Shown here: in pieces, positions 1-7,583 of the stretch
Layout: each line of letters begins with the position of its first letter
Position numbering within the stretch: the stretch's first letter is position 1
Notes under the pieces: generated by a model
The model's database searches: none
Seen by the model: the letters and a program-made list of their open reading frames with translations, nothing else
Told to the model about the DNA's origin: nothing
Source of the DNA: Candidatus Izemoplasmatales bacterium
Lineage (GTDB): Bacteria; Bacillota_I; Bacilli_A; Izemoplasmatales; Hujiaoplasmataceae
Assembly: GCA_028691335.1 (NCBI GenBank)
Contig: JAQUZK010000006.1
Coordinates: 1 to 18,545 of the forward strand
Direction: 5' to 3'
Length of the DNA: 18,545 bases
Position numbers and translations under genes: made by a program

Positions 1-23
1 AAGTCGAAGAAGTTAAGAAATAG
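1..23 (+). CDS. rpmD: 3' end of upstream gene, probably ribosomal protein uL30
   Basis: Only the last six codons are present, in the frame starting at base 3: they read V-E-E-V-K-K and end with TAG at 21-23. The spc operon order rpsE-rpmD-rplO-secY is strongly conserved, and a short charged tail of this kind fits the C-terminus of L30. The stop codon is fused to the G-rich ribosome-binding site of the next gene. The identity rests almost entirely on position in the operon, since six residues cannot be diagnostic. Confidence 0.55.
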
Positions 24-35
24 GGGGTGCAAATG

Positions 36-476
36 ATGACATTACACGAATTAAAACCTAATCCAGGTGCAACTCATTATAAAAAAAGTGTAGGTCGTGG
101 TACTAGTAGTGGTACTGGTAAGACAAGTGGTCGCGGTCAAAAAGGACAAAATTCTCGTTCTGGCGGTGGCGTAAGACTTGGATTTGAAGGTGGACAAACA
201 CCACTATTCAAACGCCTTCCTAAAAAAGGATTCACAAATCCTTTCAGAAAGGAATATGCTATAGTTAACCTTGATACCCTAAATGGTTATGAAGCAGATT
301 CTGTTGTTACTCCAGAAGTTTTATTAAATGATGGAGTTATCAGCAAACAATTAAATGGGGTAAAAATATTAGGCAAAGGAAATTTAGAAGTAAAACTTAC
401 TGTCAAAGCACATAAATTTTCAGCTTCTGCTAAAAAAGCAATTGAAGATGCTGGTGGCTCAGTAGAGGTGATATAA
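36..476 (+). CDS. rplO: 50S ribosomal protein uL15
   Basis: This is a large-subunit protein that binds 23S rRNA late in 50S assembly. The N-terminus begins with the LHELKP signature, followed by the Gly/Ser/Lys/Arg-rich extended tail (VGRGTSSGTGKTSGRGQKGQ) and the typical GGGVRLGFEGGQTPLF block; the C-terminus (KAHKFSASAKKAIEDAGG) is also characteristic. I chose ATG at 36, which gives 146 residues, the usual bacterial length, and lies 8 bases after the run AGGGGG at 22-27. ATG 33 is possible. The GTG at 27 overlaps the ribosome-binding site itself and is unlikely. The stop TAA shares its last A with the secY start, so the two genes are translationally coupled. Confidence 0.97.
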   Translation: MTLHELKPNPGATHYKKSVGRGTSSGTGKTSGRGQKGQNSRSGGGVRLGFEGGQTPLFKRLPKKGFTNPFRKEYAIVNLDTLNGYEADSVVTPEVLLNDGVISKQLNGVKILGKGNLEVKLTVKAHKFSASAKKAIEDAGGSVEVI

Positions 477-1828
477 TGGAAACTATAAAAAAGATTTTCA
501 AAAATAAGGAAGTCTTGAAAAAAATTGGTTTCACATTATTAGCTTTCTTGGTGTTTAAATTACTTACTTATGTTACTATGCCACTTATCAACTCTGACAT
601 GTTAACAGGACTATTCGAAAATAGCGGATTCCTTGGAATAGTAAACTCTATTTCTGGGGATGCCCTAAGAAACTACTCAGTAGTTGCTTTAGGTATTAGT
701 CCATACATTACAGCATCCATCATTGTTCAACTTTTACAAATGGATATTATTCCAGCTTTAAAAGAGTGGAGCGAAGAAGGAGAAGTTGGTAGACAAAAAA
801 CAGCAAGATTAACTAGATATTTAGCAATAGGCTTAGCATTCATTCAAGCTTTAGCTATGACATTTGCTTTCCATAACTCACAAGATAGCGGGATTTTCCA
901 ATCTATCGTTAGCGACTGGGCTGGGCAAAGCAATGGTATGTGGTTCTTAGTTTATTTCTATATTGCAGTTGTATTAACTGCAGGTACAGCTTTCATGATT
1001 TGGTTAGCAGATCAAATCACTTTGAGAGGAATAGGTAATGGTTCTTCAATGTTAATCGTTGCAGGTATCATATTCTCATTCCCTGGAACAATAATTTCAT
1101 TATTCCAATATTACATCAGTGATGGTGGAGCTCTTGGAGAAGCTGTATATGCTAGTCAAGGATCTTTTGCTGGATATGTTTTATTTGGAGTTAGTATCTT
1201 AATGTTTATCGTTGTTTTAGTAGCTATTACTTATATGCAAGTAGCGGTTAGGAAAGTTCCTATCCAATACGCTAACAGACCAGGAAGCGCTAAATTCAAA
1301 GGTAAATCAGATTCAAATATTCCAATTAAATTAAATACTGCATCAGTTATTCCAGTAATCTTTGCTTCAATTATTTTATCATTGCCAGCAACCATATTCC
1401 AATATTTGAATATTGGCGCAAACACAAGTAACTGGATTAATCAAATATTTTCATATAATCAACCTATCGGTTTGGTTCTTTATATTATCTTAATTTTTGT
1501 GTTCACATTCTTCTATTCGTTCATTTTGGTTAAACCAGAACAAATAGCTGAAAATTTGAATAAACAAAATGCATATATTCCTGGGGTTAGACCTGGGGAT
1601 GAAACCGAAAGTTATATCACTAAAGTTTTATTCCGAGTGACAGTAATTGGAGCTCTTTACTTAGTTGTAGTAGCGATATTACCTATTATCACATCAATGA
1701 TTTTAGGACATACATACGCACAAATAGGTGGTACTTCATTATTGATTATTGTTGGGGTTGCTTTAGAAACTGCTAGACAAATTGAGACAGATACTCAAGA
1801 AAAAGCGTACGCTGGATTTATGAGATAA
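476..1828 (+). CDS. secY: Preprotein translocase channel subunit SecY
   Basis: SecY forms the protein-conducting pore of the SecYEG translocon in the cytoplasmic membrane, through which SecA drives unfolded secretory proteins. The 450-residue product is a multispanning protein with the family pattern of ten hydrophobic segments. Visible signatures are the plug and TM2 region (GFLGIVNSISGDALRN then VALGISPYITASIIVQLL), the large cytosolic loop with RKVPIQYANRP, and IPGVRPG in the later loop that contacts SecA and ribosome. It is slightly longer than the common length of about 430. The ATG overlaps the rplO stop by one base, and only one base separates its own stop from adk. Placement between rplO and adk is the standard spc operon arrangement. 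Confidence 0.98.
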   Translation: METIKKIFKNKEVLKKIGFTLLAFLVFKLLTYVTMPLINSDMLTGLFENSGFLGIVNSISGDALRNYSVVALGISPYITASIIVQLLQMDIIPALKEWSEEGEVGRQKTARLTRYLAIGLAFIQALAMTFAFHNSQDSGIFQSIVSDWAGQSNGMWFLVYFYIAVVLTAGTAFMIWLADQITLRGIGNGSSMLIVAGIIFSFPGTIISLFQYYISDGGALGEAVYASQGSFAGYVLFGVSILMFIVVLVAITYMQVAVRKVPIQYANRPGSAKFKGKSDSNIPIKLNTASVIPVIFASIILSLPATIFQYLNIGANTSNWINQIFSYNQPIGLVLYIILIFVFTFFYSFILVKPEQIAENLNKQNAYIPGVRPGDETESYITKVLFRVTVIGALYLVVVAILPIITSMILGHTYAQIGGTSLLIIVGVALETARQIETDTQEKAYAGFMR

Positions 1829-1829
1829 A

Positions 1830-2477
1830 ATGATTAATTTATTAATTATGGGTAAGCCAGGCGCTGGTAAGGGAACCCAATCAAAGAAGTTATTAAAACA
1901 TTATAAGCTTGCCCACATCTCAACAGGTAATATTTACCGAGAAGAGATTAGTAAAGGCACAGCTATCGGTAAAGAAGCTAAAAAATACCTAGATGATGGT
2001 AATTTAGTACCCGATAAAATGACTAATGATATTGTTTGGGACGTATTGAACGAGAATAATTATCCACATGGTTTTATGTTGGATGGATATCCTCGGACAA
2101 GAGCACAAGCAGAAGCTTTGGATGAAATGCTAAAAAAACTTGATATTAAGCTTAGCGCGGTTATCAATGTAGATGTCAAAGATGATGTTTTACTTCATCG
2201 CATGGCAGGCAGAAGGGTTTGTCCTAATTGCGGACATACTTATCATACTGATTACCATCCTCCAAAAATTGATGGAATTTGTGACCATTGCGGACATGAA
2301 TTAATTCAAAGACCTGATGATTTAGAGGAATCAGTCATGAATCGTTTAGCTATTTATAACGAAAAAACAAAACCACTATTGGATTATTATGATGAGAAGA
2401 AGCTTTTAGTAGTAATCGATGGTGAACAATCAACTAATAAGGTATTTCAGGATATATTAAAGGAACTAGGTGAGTAG
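1830..2477 (+). CDS. adk: Adenylate kinase (zinc-containing LID)
   Basis: Adenylate kinase interconverts ATP + AMP and 2 ADP in the cytosol. The P-loop GKPGAGKGT is at residues 8-16, the AMP-binding STGN at 31-34, and DGYPRT at 85-90. At 215 residues it is the long form with a full LID domain (about 126-163). The LID carries four cysteines, C131, C134, C151 and C154, in two CxxC pairs, the zinc site typical of Gram-positive adenylate kinases. One base separates it from secY and three from map, as in Bacillus. Its stop is TAG followed directly by TAA, a tandem stop. Confidence 0.98.
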   Translation: MINLLIMGKPGAGKGTQSKKLLKHYKLAHISTGNIYREEISKGTAIGKEAKKYLDDGNLVPDKMTNDIVWDVLNENNYPHGFMLDGYPRTRAQAEALDEMLKKLDIKLSAVINVDVKDDVLLHRMAGRRVCPNCGHTYHTDYHPPKIDGICDHCGHELIQRPDDLEESVMNRLAIYNEKTKPLLDYYDEKKLLVVIDGEQSTNKVFQDILKELGE

Positions 2478-2480
2478 TAA

Positions 2481-3230
2481 ATGGTAACTATAAAATCAAA
2501 TCGAGAAATTGAGTTGATGAGAGAAGCCGGAAGAATTGTAGCTTTAGCTCATAAAGCAGTTAAAGAATATATTAAGCCAGGACTATCGACTAAACAAATA
2601 GATGATTTGGTTGAAAAAGTTATTATTGAAAACGGAGCTATTCCTTCATTTAAAAACTACAATGGTTTTCCCGCAGCTGCATGCATATCGATTAACGAGG
2701 AAGTTGTTCATGGTATTCCTAATAAGAAAACAATATTAAAAGAAGGCGATATCGTCTCTGTAGATATTGGTGCTCAATATAAAGGATATCATGGTGACAG
2801 CGCTTGGACATATGCATGCGGGGAAATATCTGAAGCTGCAAAGAAATTGCTTAAAGGTACTGAAGAAAGTTTATTTAAAGGTTTAGAATTCGCGAAAGCA
2901 AATAACCGTCTTTCAGATATATCTCACGCAATTCAAGTTCACGCTGAATCATTAGGTTTTAGCGTTGTAAGAGAATTTGTTGGACATGGATTAGGTAGAT
3001 ACCTACATGAAGATCCACAGATTCCAAATTATGGTTTGCCACATCGCGGGATTATTCTAAAGCCAGGTATGACATTAGCGATTGAACCGATGATTAATTT
3101 AGGCAATAAAGAAGTCAGAGTATTATCTGACGGCTGGACAACAATAACTAGAGACAAATCATTATCTGCTCATTTTGAGCATTCTATATTGATTTTAGAG
3201 GACGGTTATGAGATCCTGACCAAAGTATAA
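2481..3230 (+). CDS. map: Type I methionine aminopeptidase
   Basis: This enzyme removes the initiator methionine from nascent proteins whose second residue is small. The 249-residue protein has the pita-bread fold with all five metal ligands: D95 (VDIGA), D106 (HGDSA), H169 (VGHGLG), E202 (IEPM) and E233 (FEHS). H78 in VVHGIP matches the substrate-contacting histidine. The length is that of the bacterial type I form without an N-terminal extension. It starts three bases after the adk stop. In Bacillus a small KOW-type gene follows map, but here infA follows directly after 13 bases. Confidence 0.98.
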   Translation: MVTIKSNREIELMREAGRIVALAHKAVKEYIKPGLSTKQIDDLVEKVIIENGAIPSFKNYNGFPAAACISINEEVVHGIPNKKTILKEGDIVSVDIGAQYKGYHGDSAWTYACGEISEAAKKLLKGTEESLFKGLEFAKANNRLSDISHAIQVHAESLGFSVVREFVGHGLGRYLHEDPQIPNYGLPHRGIILKPGMTLAIEPMINLGNKEVRVLSDGWTTITRDKSLSAHFEHSILILEDGYEILTKV

Positions 3231-3243
3231 GGGAGTGATTTAT

Positions 3244-3465
3244 TTGGCAAAAAAAGATGATGTCATTGAAATGACGGGAACTGTAGTAGAAGTTTTGCCC
3301 AATGCGCAATTTGTAATTGAGCTAGAAATCGGACACCGAATAATCGGACACGTTTCTGGTAAAATCCGCATGAATTACATACGCATTTTACCAGGTGATA
3401 AAGTTAAGGTTGAATTATCAACTTATGACCTAACACGTGGTCGAATAACATATCGCATGAAATAA
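3244..3465 (+). CDS. infA: Translation initiation factor IF-1 (TTG start)
   Basis: IF-1 binds the ribosomal A site during initiation and assists IF-2 and IF-3. The 73-residue product is a single OB-fold (S1-like) domain with the family signatures KDDVIEMTGTVVEVLPNAQF, HVSGKIRMNYIRILPGDKV and the C-terminal YDLTRGRITYR. I chose the TTG at 3244, because it gives the conserved N-terminus M-A-K-K-D-D-V-I and lies 8 bases after the ribosome-binding sequence GGGAG at 3231-3235. The GTG at 3235 is part of that site and would add three non-conserved residues. A 36-base gap separates it from rpmJ. Confidence 0.97.
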   Translation: MAKKDDVIEMTGTVVEVLPNAQFVIELEIGHRIIGHVSGKIRMNYIRILPGDKVKVELSTYDLTRGRITYRMK

Positions 3466-3501
3466 AAATTTTAATAGTAGAGATTTTAAGGAGGTAATGG
3501 T

Positions 3502-3618
3502 ATGAAAGTAAGACCATCTGTAAAAAAAATCTGTGATAAATGTAAGATAATCAAAAGAAATGGCAATGTTCTTGTCATTTGTGAAAATCCAAAACATAAA
3601 CAAAGACAAGGTAAATAG
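3502..3618 (+). CDS. rpmJ: 50S ribosomal protein bL36 (zinc-ribbon form)
   Basis: This 38-residue protein begins MKVRPSVKKICDKCK and is the smallest 50S subunit protein. It carries the complete zinc-binding set C11, C14, C27 and H32, so it is the zinc-requiring (C+) form. The start ATG follows a consensus AAGGAGG at 3489-3495. Its TAG stop is embedded in the AGGAGG of the following rpsM gene. Position between infA and rpsM is the standard one. Confidence 0.98.
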   Translation: MKVRPSVKKICDKCKIIKRNGNVLVICENPKHKQRQGK

Positions 3619-3627
3619 GAGGTAACT

Positions 3628-3993
3628 ATGGCACGTATCGCAGGAGTAGACATTCCTAGAGAAAAAAGAGTCGTTATCTCTTTAACTTATGTATATGGTA
3701 TCGGAAGAACAAGAGCTGAAGAAATTTTAAAAGCTTGTGGTATTTCCGAAGATACAAGAGTTAAAGACTTAACAGATGAAGAAGTAGTAAGAATTCGTCA
3801 AGAAGTACAAAAATTTACAGTTGAAGGTGATTTGAGACGTGAAGTTGCAATGAACATCAAACGTCTTCAAGAAATCGGAAGTTACCGTGGATTAAGACAT
3901 CGTAGAGGTTTACCTGTACGTGGACAAAACACACGTAACAACGCTAGAACTCGTAAGGGACCTAGAAAAACTGTAGCAAATAAGAAGAAATAA
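3628..3993 (+). CDS. rpsM: 30S ribosomal protein uS13
   Basis: S13 sits in the head of the small subunit, contacts the P-site tRNA with its C-terminal tail, and forms bridges to the 50S subunit. The product is 121 residues. It begins MARIAGVDIPREKR, contains the helix-hairpin-helix stretch TYVYGIGRTRAEEIL, and ends in the basic tail RGLPVRGQNTRNNARTRKG. The start ATG is 5 bases after AGGAGG (3617-3622), which overlaps the rpmJ stop. It opens the alpha-operon part of the cluster, followed by rpsK 18 bases downstream. Confidence 0.98.
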   Translation: MARIAGVDIPREKRVVISLTYVYGIGRTRAEEILKACGISEDTRVKDLTDEEVVRIRQEVQKFTVEGDLRREVAMNIKRLQEIGSYRGLRHRRGLPVRGQNTRNNARTRKGPRKTVANKKK

Positions 3994-4011
3994 GAAGGGA
4001 GACTGAATTAA

Positions 4012-4398
4012 ATGGCACGTAATGTAAGAACTAAACGTCGTGTGAAAAAGAACATTCCGTTAGGGATAGCGCATATTCATTCGACTTTCAATAATACTAT
4101 AATCACAATTACTGACCCTAAAGGCAACGCAATTGCTTGGAGTTCATCAGGCGCTATCGGATATAAAGGTAGTCGTAAATCAACTCCTTTCGCAGCCGGT
4201 TTAGCTTCAGAAGCAGCTGCGAAATCAGCTATGGATAATGGCGTATTAAAAGTAGAAGTTGAAGTAAAGGGACCAGGACCTGGTAGAGAAGCAGCAATTA
4301 GAAGTTTACAAGTTGCAGGGTTAGAAATCACAGCTATCAAAGATGTTACACCAGTTCCCCACAACGGATGTCGTCCACCAAAACGACCACGCGGGTAG
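4012..4398 (+). CDS. rpsK: 30S ribosomal protein uS11
   Basis: S11 lies on the platform of the small subunit near the mRNA exit channel. The 128-residue product has the family features HIHSTFNNTIITITDPKGN, the SSSGAIGYKGSRKSTPFAA block, VEVKGPGPGREAAIR, and the C-terminal TPVPHNGCRPPKRPRG. The start is preceded by GGGAG a short distance upstream. Its TAG stop is part of the AGGAGG sequence that serves rpoA, so the two genes are closely coupled. Confidence 0.98.
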   Translation: MARNVRTKRRVKKNIPLGIAHIHSTFNNTIITITDPKGNAIAWSSSGAIGYKGSRKSTPFAAGLASEAAAKSAMDNGVLKVEVEVKGPGPGREAAIRSLQVAGLEITAIKDVTPVPHNGCRPPKRPRG

Positions 4399-4408
4399 GA
4401 GGTAATTT

Positions 4409-5356
4409 ATGAAGGACTTGAAATTCGAAAAACCTAAGACAGAAACTGTAGAAATCGAAGACAATTATGGTAAATTCGTTATTTCACCTCTAGAACGAGG
4501 ATACGGTATCACTCTAGGTAATTCTTTAAGACGAGTTTTATTGTCTTCATTACCTGGTGCAGCTATTGTCAATGTCAACATTGAAAATGTAGTACATGAA
4601 TTCACGCCTGTTGAAGGTGTTGTTGAAGACGTAACTACAATTGTTCTAAATTTAAAAGGTGTTATATTATCAATTGACAATGAAGACTCTAATGTTGAAA
4701 AACGTTTAGAGTTATCAGTAGAAGGACCAAGAGATGTTTTTGCATCTGACATCATTTGTGATGAAGAAGTAGAAATCATGAATCCTAATCACTATATTTG
4801 TCATGTTAATAAAGGTGTTTTAAGAATGCATATGAAGGCTAGACGTGGGAACGGCTATGTAAATTCTAAACAAAATGCAATCTACACTGAAGACGTGAAT
4901 GATATTGCAATTGATAGCATCTATACACCAATTACTAGAGCGAACTATACAGTTGAAAAAACCAGAGTAGATGACTCAGGCGATTATGATAAATTAATTA
5001 TTGAAGTATGGACAAACAAATCTATAAACCCAAAAGATGCAATTGGCACGGCTTCAAAAATGTTGATTGATCATCTACAAACAGTTATCGAACTTTCAGA
5101 AGCGAAAGTAGAAGATGATTATATGGTTGAAAGAAAGACTGAAGAAACAAATAGAAATCTTGAAAAACCTATTGAAGATTTAGATCTATCTGTTCGTTCA
5201 TACAACTGCTTGAAAAGAGCTGGTATCAATACATTAGGTGAACTGATTGAAAAAAGTGAAGAAGACATGATGAGAGTCAGAAACCTAGGTAAAAAATCAT
5301 TGAAAGAAGTTAAGCAAAAGCTTGAAGAAATGAATTTAAGCTTAGCTAAACACTAA
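4409..5356 (+). CDS. rpoA: DNA-directed RNA polymerase subunit alpha
   Basis: The alpha subunit dimerises to scaffold the RNA polymerase core and contacts promoter UP elements and activators through its C-terminal domain. The 315-residue protein has the N-terminal dimerisation domain with SPLERGYGITLGNSLRRVLL near residue 27. A linker follows around residues 230-248, then a C-terminal helix-hairpin-helix domain (IEDLDLSVRSYNCLKRAGIN, then RVRNLGKKSLKEV). The length is normal for Gram-positive alpha. The start is 6 bases after AGGAGG, itself overlapping the rpsK stop. It is followed by rplQ after 16 bases. Confidence 0.98.
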   Translation: MKDLKFEKPKTETVEIEDNYGKFVISPLERGYGITLGNSLRRVLLSSLPGAAIVNVNIENVVHEFTPVEGVVEDVTTIVLNLKGVILSIDNEDSNVEKRLELSVEGPRDVFASDIICDEEVEIMNPNHYICHVNKGVLRMHMKARRGNGYVNSKQNAIYTEDVNDIAIDSIYTPITRANYTVEKTRVDDSGDYDKLIIEVWTNKSINPKDAIGTASKMLIDHLQTVIELSEAKVEDDYMVERKTEETNRNLEKPIEDLDLSVRSYNCLKRAGINTLGELIEKSEEDMMRVRNLGKKSLKEVKQKLEEMNLSLAKH

Positions 5357-5372
5357 TCGATAGGAGGAAATC

Positions 5373-5732
5373 ATGAGTAGAGGATATACAAAACTTAATC
5401 GTAATAGCGCTAACCGTAAAGCACTAATTCGTGATTTGGCTACACAACTTATTATGCATGAGAGAATTGAAACTTCACTTGTTAAAGCTAAAGAAGTTAG
5501 AAGAACAGTGGAAAAATTAATTACTCTTGCTAAAAAGGGTGACTTAAATTCAGCGAGAATTGCCGAAAAAACTGTTAGAGAACTTAAAGTTAATGATCAA
5601 TACGCTTTGGTAAAACTTTTAAAAGAGTTAGGACCTAAATATCAAGATCGTAACGGTGGATATACACGTATTTTTAAAACTGGACCACGTCAAGGTGACG
5701 CTTGTCCGATGGCTATTATTGAATTAGTATAA
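5373..5732 (+). CDS. rplQ: 50S ribosomal protein bL17
   Basis: L17 is a 50S protein located close to the nascent-chain exit tunnel. The 119-residue product begins MSRGYTKLNRNSANRKALIR, contains HERIETSLVKAKEVRRTVEKL, and ends GPRQGDACPMAIIELV, all typical. A strong AGGAGG precedes the start. It is the last gene of the spc/alpha run and is followed within 15 bases by a perfect hairpin terminator. Confidence 0.98.
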   Translation: MSRGYTKLNRNSANRKALIRDLATQLIMHERIETSLVKAKEVRRTVEKLITLAKKGDLNSARIAEKTVRELKVNDQYALVKLLKELGPKYQDRNGGYTRIFKTGPRQGDACPMAIIELV

Positions 5733-5744
5733 TTAGTATTTATT

Positions 5745-5788
5745 AAAACCTTAAGAAACTATTTAGAGTCTTAAGGTTTTTTATTTTT
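5745..5788 (+). terminator. Intrinsic terminator of the spc/alpha ribosomal operon
   Basis: An 11-base perfect inverted repeat (AAAACCTTAAG at 5745-5755 and CTTAAGGTTTT at 5770-5780) with a 14-base loop is followed by a T-rich tract up to 5788. It lies directly downstream of rplQ on the coding strand, where the ribosomal operon should end. Confidence 0.9.
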
Positions 5789-5828
5789 GAAAGAAAAAAA
5801 ATATAATTATCCAATTTAGCAAAAAAAA

Positions 5829-5837
5829 TGGTATTAT
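5829..5837 (+). promoter_or_regulatory. Putative extended -10 promoter for the three-gene accessory unit
   Basis: TG-G-TATTAT at 5829-5837 matches the extended -10 pattern TGnTATAAT with one mismatch. No convincing -35 is present at the usual distance. It lies between the rplQ terminator and the gene at 5878, with a plausible leader of about 30-35 bases. The same TGn plus -10 arrangement recurs before ecfA1 and tmk, which supports it. Confidence 0.5.
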
Positions 5838-5877
5838 ATTATCGTGGAAAAATATAAAAACAAGTAGGTGAATTTAT

Positions 5878-6198
5878 ATGAAACTTAGATTTCAAAGGGT
5901 AAAAAGTATTATTTTCTTTGGAGTAAGAATGAAAATATTTATCAATGATGAATTAGTTGCTAGATTAGCAAGTGGAGATGTTTTTGAAACCGAAGTTGAA
6001 CAAATCCATAAGATTCAAATAAAAACACATCGATTTATAAACGATTTAGATATACCAGTAAATGATATCAGTGATTCAGCTGATATTCTTTTACAATATC
6101 AAATTGGAATATGCAAAAACAAAACACAAGCTATTGTGTCTGAAAACGGTAGACTAATTGGCGTTTTTCCTCAAACGAAAGAAGGTCTTGTTAAATGA
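5878..6198 (+). CDS. Small beta-rich protein of unknown function
   Basis: I do not recognise this 106-residue protein. A basic start (MKLRFQRVKSIIFFG) is followed by KIFINDELVARLASGDVFETEVEQIHKI, an alternating strand pattern reminiscent of small PEGA-like or copper-amine-oxidase-like beta folds (a short peptide 'ornament' with an xGxxVG-type turn); that resemblance is only an impression. It has no signal peptide or clear membrane helix. ATG 5878 follows AGGTGA (5866-5871) by 6 bases. An internal ATG at 5929 also has a GGAG 5 bases before it and would give 89 residues, so the start is uncertain. The stop TGA overlaps the ATG of the next gene, indicating coupled translation. Confidence 0.75.
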   Translation: MKLRFQRVKSIIFFGVRMKIFINDELVARLASGDVFETEVEQIHKIQIKTHRFINDLDIPVNDISDSADILLQYQIGICKNKTQAIVSENGRLIGVFPQTKEGLVK

Positions 6199-6836
6199 AA
6201 ATAATTCGAAGATTATTAATAATAATTATTGTCTTAGCGGTTATTGTAGTAGGCCTTTCTTTATTTGCAATTAACAGAATTAAGATAGAAATTAAAGAAT
6301 CTGACTTACCTCAAGATGTCTATGAATCTTCAGAGGTTTCAGAATTGATGATAATAGCTAAAGCTAAACAAATAATATCCACTGATGAAGAAGATTCCTA
6401 TTCGTTGACAGAGAATTTCCTAAATCTATTAATTTATGATATGATTCAAAATAATATTAATCCAGATTATGATCCAATTAATGGTGAAACCGAAGAAAGC
6501 CAATATATAGTAAATAATCCACAATTCCAACTAGACTATATATTTGCGCATTTAAACGATGACTCCCAAATTATAATCACTGTAAGTATAAAAAGAAATA
6601 CCTTTCCAGAAGCTATGACTGCTTTCCATTTTATTTTTGATATGGAATTTACAGGTTATCAGTTAGAATTAACTCTTAATCAAGTTTTTTTACATGATAT
6701 TGAAGTTAAAAAGAATATTTATGACTATTTTGTATCAATGGCCAATAAAGATGAGATTGAAGCTTACATAGATAAAGGAACTTTAGATTTAGTTAACTAT
6801 ACATATACAATTAATTTTTGGGACTTGGTGTATTAA
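6195..6836 (+). CDS. Membrane-anchored protein of unknown function
   Basis: The 213-residue product has two basic residues, then one strongly hydrophobic helix at about 7-27 (LLIIIIVLAVIVVGLSLFAI). It has no lipobox and no obvious signal-peptidase site, so it is probably anchored with about 185 residues outside the membrane. The exposed part has acidic and Asn-rich stretches and a segment SLTENFLNLLIYDMI (70-84), which faintly resembles the YpmS/DUF2140-type membrane-anchored proteins of Bacillota; I am not sure of that link. ATGA overlap with the preceding gene and a one-base gap to the following gene put it in the middle of a tightly packed trio. Confidence 0.75.
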   Translation: MKIIRRLLIIIIVLAVIVVGLSLFAINRIKIEIKESDLPQDVYESSEVSELMIIAKAKQIISTDEEDSYSLTENFLNLLIYDMIQNNINPDYDPINGETEESQYIVNNPQFQLDYIFAHLNDDSQIIITVSIKRNTFPEAMTAFHFIFDMEFTGYQLELTLNQVFLHDIEVKKNIYDYFVSMANKDEIEAYIDKGTLDLVNYTYTINFWDLVY

Positions 6837-6837
6837 A

Positions 6838-7557
6838 ATGATAAAAGAAAAAGATTTTTTAAAATTATTTAATGAATTAGAAGAATACTTGAGAATAAAA
6901 TACCAAAATAAAGACTATTCCTATACTGGTTTTGTGACCAAGTTATATCAAATCAAAAAATCAAAAGAGAACTCTATTATAAATAATAACTATAATTTTG
7001 ATATTATAAAGCAAGCAGCTCAAATGAGAAATATTATCGCTCACAACAATGATGTGTTAGTGCCTAGCGACCGTTTTATGAAAGAGTTTGAGACTATCGT
7101 AAATAAAATCACTAAACCTCTAACAGTAAGACAAATTATGACAAAATATCAAGATTTAAAAACAATTCATCTAAATACAACTATAGGCGATGTAGTAGAC
7201 TTGTTAAAAAACACAGGGTATTCTACTATACCGGTTATTGAAAGAGATGATCTTATTGGAATATTCACTGAAAAATCTCTTTATGATTATTTTTCCTTAA
7301 AAAAGACAAACACTATAACTAAGTCAATGAGAATATCAGAAATAATTGAAGCGATCGATTTGAATAATCATCCAAGAAAATACTTTGAATTCATCTCCAA
7401 AGATTCTGATATTTATCAAGCGTATCATGTTTTTAACAAGGATATCAAACAAAGAAGAGAATTACTATTATTATTAGTCACAGAGAACGGTAAACAAGGA
7501 GAACATCTCTTAGGAATTGTAGCTCTAAGAGATTTAGAAAATCATCTAATAAATTAG
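6838..7557 (+). CDS. HEPN-like domain fused to a CBS-domain pair
   Basis: The 239-residue protein has two parts. Residues 1-95 look all-helical and contain R64-N-I-I-A-H69 followed by N70, matching the Rx4-6H signature of HEPN domains, many of which are RNases or nucleotide-binding helical bundles. From about residue 95 come two CBS motifs. The first (VRQIMTKYQDLKTIHLNTTI, then STIPVIERDDLIGIFTEKSLYD) is clear. The second (about 163-235, ending GIVALRDLENHL) is more divergent. CBS pairs usually bind adenine nucleotides such as ATP, AMP or c-di-AMP and regulate an attached domain. The natural reading is a nucleotide-controlled HEPN protein, but neither ligand nor RNase activity is shown. No MNT-type antitoxin gene is adjacent. 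Its TAG stop lies in TAGGAG with no start codon nearby. Confidence 0.85.
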   Translation: MIKEKDFLKLFNELEEYLRIKYQNKDYSYTGFVTKLYQIKKSKENSIINNNYNFDIIKQAAQMRNIIAHNNDVLVPSDRFMKEFETIVNKITKPLTVRQIMTKYQDLKTIHLNTTIGDVVDLLKNTGYSTIPVIERDDLIGIFTEKSLYDYFSLKKTNTITKSMRISEIIEAIDLNNHPRKYFEFISKDSDIYQAYHVFNKDIKQRRELLLLLVTENGKQGEHLLGIVALRDLENHLIN

Positions 7558-7574
7558 GAGATTTTATCTTTTTT

Positions 7575-7583
7575 TGATATAAT
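7575..7583 (+). promoter_or_regulatory. Extended -10 promoter upstream of ecfA1
   Basis: TG-A-TATAAT at 7575-7583 is a perfect extended -10 element. It lies 23 bases before the ecfA1 start, with room for a transcript start near 7590 and the GGTGAG ribosome-binding site at 7596-7601. No good -35 is visible; TTAGGA at 7554-7559, 18 bases upstream, is weak. It would give the ECF/truA genes a promoter independent of the upstream trio. Confidence 0.65.

Noticed and set aside
27..35. GTG start for rplO at base 27
   Set aside because: It overlaps the ribosome-binding G-run and would add non-conserved residues; ATG 36 gives the standard 146-residue L15.
4077..4364. Open frame on the - strand across rpsK (and similar ones over secY, rpoA, ecfA2, ecfT, trmN6 and rsmI)
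   Set aside because: They lie fully inside well-identified genes on the other strand, have no recognisable domains, and their composition is explained by the overlapping gene.
6838..7557. HEPN-MNT toxin-antitoxin module
   Set aside because: No nucleotidyltransferase-type antitoxin gene is adjacent and the C-terminal part is CBS, not a toxin partner.
7558..7577. Weak hairpin plus T-run as a terminator after the HEPN-CBS gene
   Set aside because: The possible stem is about six base pairs with G-U pairs and A/T content; it is not convincing compared with the two 11-base perfect stems in the window.
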